Below are positions 4,242 to 7,246 of a stretch of DNA of 7,246 nt, piece by piece; the stretch's first letter is position 1, and every line of letters starts with the position of its first letter. The stretch is from a bacterium (GTDB lineage: Bacteria; Verrucomicrobiota; Kiritimatiellia; UBA8416), in NCBI GenBank assembly GCA_020048935.1, contig JAIFLS010000059.1, positions 1 to 7,246 of the forward strand, in the 5' to 3' direction. Below the pieces are notes generated by a model. That model made no database searches, was not told the origin of the DNA, and saw only the letters and a list, made by a program, of their open reading frames with translations. Position numbers and translations under genes: made by a program.

Positions 4242-6821
4242 ATGCCAATAAACGCAGACAAACCGCAGTTGTGGAAGGCCGATGTGGAAAGATCCATCGA
4301 CTTCTACAACGATTGGTTCATCCGTTTTGCACCTGAGACCTACCGGGCGCAGCGACGGATCACGACGGAGGCTGTGCTAGGCGCCTTCAAAAAGACCGCC
4401 GATCTGACTTGCATCATCCCGAAGAGCCTTGTTGCCGATCCTGGCCTGCTTCCGATCCTGCGAATGGTTACGGCACCGCCCTTGGCGCGCGACCGCCTCA
4501 TGGGGCTGGCCCATGTGAGCAAGTCACTCATCGACTCGCTTGAAGGCAAGGAGGGAAAGTCAGCAAGATTGCCGAAGCGGATGCCAGAGAAGGTGTTGCT
4601 TGAGAACCTCCAGAAACTTTGCGATGTACTGGCCGAATTGATTGACGACGATTTGATAACGTGGGTTTCGTCCAAGAAGAAACCAACCAAGCAGGACTTG
4701 GCGCGAGCAGCAACCGTGATCGCGGATCGAATGTGTGGCGCGTATTCCGATCCGATTATCCGCAATGCACAGGAGAGACGGCAACTGGCAACACTTGGCC
4801 TCTGGCTCTGCAAGAACGGCTACAGGGAGATTACCACCAAGGAAGCCAAAGACCCTTATGCCATGCCGCTTGGCACGTTCGCATACCGTCTCTCGCTTCC
4901 GGCAGGCGACAGGAAGTCATCGGTCAATATACCGATTGACTGTATTGTCAAGCCGCTGGGTGCCGCCTTGAGTGACATGCCAATACTCATCGAGGCCAAG
5001 TCTGCGGGCGACGCGACCAACACCAATAAACGCAGAAAAGAAGAGGCGCAGAAACTGCACCAGTTGAAGATACGATATGGCAATAACATAACGTTTCTTC
5101 TTTACCTTTGCGGCTATTTCGAGCCGGGCTATCTGGGATACGAGGCGGCAGAGGGAATTGATTGGGTTTGGGAGCACCGCACAGGGGATCTCGCGCCGCT
5201 ACTTGCGGCTGAGGGTAAAAAAAAAGCCCGGACGGTGAGGGAAGGCACGGTCGCATACGGCGTCGATTGGAGCGAAACGCAGGAAGATAATCGGGCCGAT
5301 GCCCAGCGACTCGCCGATGCATCCAAGAGCGCGGAGGAGCGCAACCGTCTGGGGCAGTTCTCGACGCCCTTCCCTGTGGCATTCCATATGGTCGCCCACT
5401 CGATGAAGGCACTGCCACGCGATGCTCTAGTTGAATTTCTGGAACCGGCTCTTGGATCCGGGGTGTTCTATAGTGCGCTTCTGCGTCAAACGGCTTCGAC
5501 GCAGATATCCAGCGCTACCGGCTGCGAGATCGATCCGGTCTATGGCGACATTGCCAAAGCGATCTGGTCTCCTTTCGGGCTGAAGGTTCTGGGCTCTGAT
5601 TTTGTTGCGTTCACGTCCGAACCAGCTAATTCTGGCAGATTCTCGCTCATTTGCACAAACCCCCCTTACGTCAGGCACCATCACCTTCAAGCCCAACAAA
5701 AGGTCGCCTATCAGTCCTTGGTGATGCAACGCCTTGGCCTGCAAGTGAGCGGACTGTCAGGCCTGTATGTCTATTTCGTGCTTTTCGCTGACGGGGTCCT
5801 AGCCGACGGTGCCGTTGCCTCATGGCTTCTTCCTGCGGAATTCCTCTACGTCAACTACGGCCGGGTTCTTCGCGATTACCTCACGTCACGGGTGACGCTG
5901 CTCTCGATTCACCACTTCAATCCTGACGATGTCCAGTTCGATGACGCCCTCGTCTCCTCCTGCATTGTAACCTATCGAAAGGCGAAGCCGCAAAGCACGT
6001 CAAGCTGCGTGGTCTCGTATGGCGACTACCTTGATCCCCAGGAGCAGCGGAACATGCCGATTTCGGAGCTTCGGGGGCTGAACAAGTGGACGATGTCCCA
6101 TTTCGATGACAGAGGCTCGTCATCCGACACTCCCCGCCTCAAGGATTTGTTTACCGTGAGACGCGGAGTCGCGACTGGCGCGAACGACTTCTTCATAATC
6201 GACAGCGACACCGTTGCCCGATACGACATTCCTTGCGTCTTCCTTAAGCCCATCCTGCCAAGTCCCCGCTACCTCCGTGAGCCGATTATCCGAGCCACTG
6301 TCGATGGATTGCCGGATGTGCCCGGCTTTCGCTATCTGCTTGACTGCCATCTTCCTCCGGACAAAGTGCGGCGGCAATACCCTGGTTTGTGGCGATACCT
6401 TGAGGATGGCATGGCAAGGGGTATACCTGGTGGATATCTATGTGCGCAGAAAGAAGTCTGGTACTATCAGGAGAGACGGGAACCGGCTCCATTCCTGGCC
6501 TCGTACATGGGCAGGTCCAACGGTGATCGGGAATGTCCGATCCGGTTCTTCGTGAACCTTTCCGATGCCATTGTGACAAACGTGTTTTTGAACCTGTATC
6601 CGACTTCCAGTCTCTCTGCCTGCCTGGACCGTGACAAGGACCGCCTGATCGAACTTGGCATGGCGCTGAACAAAGTGCCTGCGGAGTGCATTCTCCATGC
6701 CGGTCGCGCCTACGGGGGCGGATTACACAAGATAGAACCCAAGGAATTACTTGAGGTGCAGTTGGCATCAGCCCCTGCTTGGGTGAGTGACGCACTGACG
6801 AGGCAACTTGTTCTAATATAA
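4242..6821 (+). CDS. XamI-type restriction endonuclease fused to Eco57I-type adenine DNA methyltransferase
   Basis: This 859-residue frame carries both activities of a Type II restriction-modification system. Residues 1 to about 325 resemble XamI-family endonucleases. They open with NADKPQLWKADVERSIDFYN (4-23), and a PD-(D/E)XK-like site is formed by PID (231-233) and EAK (251-253), followed by a basic stretch. From about 360 on it is an N6-adenine methyltransferase. ERNRLGQFSTP (366-376) is motif X. EPALGSGVF (401-409) is the S-adenosylmethionine loop, motif I. GCEIDP (427-432) is motif II, and NPPY (473-476) is catalytic motif IV. RRGVATGAND (640-649) starts a TaqI/Eco57I-like target-recognition region. 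XamI cuts GTCGAC, so the same target is plausible. The family usually has two separate proteins. Here the linker, near residues 326-332, is encoded by a nine-A run next to a GTGA stop/start overlap, so fusion, slippage or a sequence error are all possible. Codons are more A/T-rich than in the neighbours, which suggests horizontal acquisition. The gene stands alone between unrelated genes. Confidence 0.88.
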   Translation: MPINADKPQLWKADVERSIDFYNDWFIRFAPETYRAQRRITTEAVLGAFKKTADLTCIIPKSLVADPGLLPILRMVTAPPLARDRLMGLAHVSKSLIDSLEGKEGKSARLPKRMPEKVLLENLQKLCDVLAELIDDDLITWVSSKKKPTKQDLARAATVIADRMCGAYSDPIIRNAQERRQLATLGLWLCKNGYREITTKEAKDPYAMPLGTFAYRLSLPAGDRKSSVNIPIDCIVKPLGAALSDMPILIEAKSAGDATNTNKRRKEEAQKLHQLKIRYGNNITFLLYLCGYFEPGYLGYEAAEGIDWVWEHRTGDLAPLLAAEGKKKARTVREGTVAYGVDWSETQEDNRADAQRLADASKSAEERNRLGQFSTPFPVAFHMVAHSMKALPRDALVEFLEPALGSGVFYSALLRQTASTQISSATGCEIDPVYGDIAKAIWSPFGLKVLGSDFVAFTSEPANSGRFSLICTNPPYVRHHHLQAQQKVAYQSLVMQRLGLQVSGLSGLYVYFVLFADGVLADGAVASWLLPAEFLYVNYGRVLRDYLTSRVTLLSIHHFNPDDVQFDDALVSSCIVTYRKAKPQSTSSCVVSYGDYLDPQEQRNMPISELRGLNKWTMSHFDDRGSSSDTPRLKDLFTVRRGVATGANDFFIIDSDTVARYDIPCVFLKPILPSPRYLREPIIRATVDGLPDVPGFRYLLDCHLPPDKVRRQYPGLWRYLEDGMARGIPGGYLCAQKEVWYYQERREPAPFLASYMGRSNGDRECPIRFFVNLSDAIVTNVFLNLYPTSSLSACLDRDKDRLIELGMALNKVPAECILHAGRAYGGGLHKIEPKELLEVQLASAPAWVSDALTRQLVLI
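5217..5238 (+). other. A9 homopolymer and cryptic GTGA stop/start at the nuclease-methyltransferase seam
   Basis: Nine consecutive A residues (5217-5225) encode K326-K328. They fall between the last nuclease-like segment (WVWEHR...) and the methyltransferase motif X. With eight As the nuclease frame would read GKKKPGR and stop at TGA 5236-5238, a protein of 331 residues. The methyltransferase could then start at GTG 5235-5237, giving the four-base GTGA overlap typical of translationally coupled genes. A tracts of this length are prone to polymerase slippage in DNA replication and in transcription, and to sequencing errors. The only Shine-Dalgarno-like bases nearby (GAGGG, 5211-5215) are 19 nt from the GTG, so a separate methyltransferase would depend on coupling. 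Confidence 0.8.
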
Positions 6822-6848
6822 CCTTGCAACGTATCCAGAGTCGGTCTT

Positions 6849-6867
6849 CTGAGATCTTAGATCGCAG
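6849..6867 (+). terminator. Imperfect hairpin after the R-M gene
   Basis: CTGAGATC-TTA-GATCGCAG forms a stem with 7 of 8 pairs, 27 nt after the R-M stop codon. No T tract follows, so it is at best a weak or factor-assisted terminator. Confidence 0.25.
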
Positions 6868-6922
6868 CATCACCCCGTCTACAATCTTCCGGAAATTCGT
6901 GCTGGCAAAGCAGGTTGTTAAA

Positions 6923-6941
6923 TGATACCAATAAGGTGTCA
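6923..6941. promoter_or_regulatory. Possible operator-like inverted repeat upstream of the desaturase
   Basis: TGATACC-AATAA-GGTGTCA is an inverted repeat with 6 of 7 matching positions and a 5-nt spacer. It ends 28 nt before the desaturase ATG, where a regulator of lipid desaturation could bind. No specific regulator is recognisable, and the match could be chance. Confidence 0.25.
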
Positions 6942-6969
6942 ATAGAACATCAACTTAAGGAAATGCACC

Positions 6970-7246
6970 ATGCACGAGCCCAATCGTATTGAAATCATGA
7001 AACATCTTGAACCGTTTATCGACGAGCGGATTGGCACGCTGCTGCGCCCGGTCGATGACCTGTGGCAGCCGACAGACTTCTTGCCCGATTTCGCGTCGGA
7101 AGCGGGGCACAACGATTTCCTAGAGCTGCAGGCAGAGGCGAAGCGTCTGCCGGACGATGTGATCAGCGTGCTGGTCGGCGATACCGTGACCGAGGAGGCG
7201 CTGCCGACCTATGCCATGTGGCTGGCGCATGTGGAGGGCGTCAGCG
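6970..7246 (+). CDS. Acyl-ACP desaturase (FA_desaturase_2), 5' part only
   Basis: The visible 92 residues match the N-terminus of soluble acyl-[acyl-carrier-protein] desaturases. These di-iron enzymes introduce a cis double bond (delta-9 in the plant stearoyl-ACP enzyme) using O2 and reduced ferredoxin. Family landmarks are LEPFIDERIGTLL (13-25), WQPTDFLPD (34-42) and RLPDDVISVLVGDTVTEEAL (58-77) continuing into PTY. The TEEALPTY block holds the first iron-ligand glutamate (E75 or E76). The remaining ligands (E-x2-H motifs) lie beyond the window end, so completeness cannot be judged. TAAGGA (6956-6961) sits 8 nt before the ATG and fixes the start. It lies 148 bp after the R-M gene on the same strand and is probably transcribed independently. 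It implies an aerobic or O2-tolerant organism that adjusts membrane fluidity. Confidence 0.9.
   Translation, partial: MHEPNRIEIMKHLEPFIDERIGTLLRPVDDLWQPTDFLPDFASEAGHNDFLELQAEAKRLPDDVISVLVGDTVTEEALPTYAMWLAHVEGVS

Noticed and set aside
4987..5418. 143-codon and other minus-strand frames inside the R-M gene
   Set aside because: Antisense shadows with no family motifs. The plus strand shows continuous conserved nuclease and methyltransferase motifs.
6286..6942. 218-codon minus-strand frame spanning the end of the R-M gene
   Set aside because: Low-complexity composition, opposite the recognition domain of the methyltransferase, with no recognisable product.

Overview
The window looks like chromosomal DNA from a GC-rich Gram-negative bacterium. 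A TonB-dependent outer-membrane receptor implies an outer membrane. The intergenic DNA is full of GC-rich palindromic repeats (CCGGGGTCACCGACCCCGG hairpins, a 25-bp GCTCGCGAGGACGC-type inverted repeat, and CCCCTCC-N2-GGAGGGG cassettes). From memory this repeat style resembles Kiritimatiellota and related members of the PVC group, but that assignment is only a moderate-confidence inference.

Layout from left to right. A complete tRNA-His gene lies on the minus strand (1-78) with a plausible promoter. A 428-bp gene-free stretch follows, with one inverted and four tandem copies of a palindromic repeat. A DRE-TIM/HMGL-like aldolase gene comes next (507-1493). The second gene-free stretch (1494-1983) is largely a nested inverted-repeat structure: 46-bp outer arms (43/46 identical) about 330 bp apart enclose a perfect 25-bp hairpin and a partial third copy of the outer arm. 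A TonB-dependent receptor begins just after it (1984-3927), but its last barrel strands are in another frame (3911-4144), so the gene is frameshifted. A single large restriction-modification gene occupies 4242-6821. The window ends in the 5' part of an acyl-ACP desaturase gene (6970-7246, cut by the window edge).

The most interesting locus is the restriction-modification gene. Its N-terminal third resembles XamI-type restriction endonucleases, with a PD-(D/E)XK-like site at D233 and E251-A-K253. The remainder is an Eco57I/TaqI-class N6-adenine methyltransferase with a target-recognition region. In the family as I know it these are two separate proteins. Here they are one 859-residue reading frame, and the seam contains a run of nine A residues. 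With one A fewer, the nuclease would stop at a TGA that overlaps an in-frame GTG for the methyltransferase (GTGA). The locus could therefore be a true fusion, a slippage-controlled switch between fused and separate proteins, or a two-gene operon merged by a one-base homopolymer error.

The genes do not form one pathway. The aldolase, receptor, R-M gene and desaturase are separated by untranslated gaps of 97 to 490 bp and look like independent units. The R-M gene has more A/T-rich codons than its neighbours and is probably an acquired cassette.
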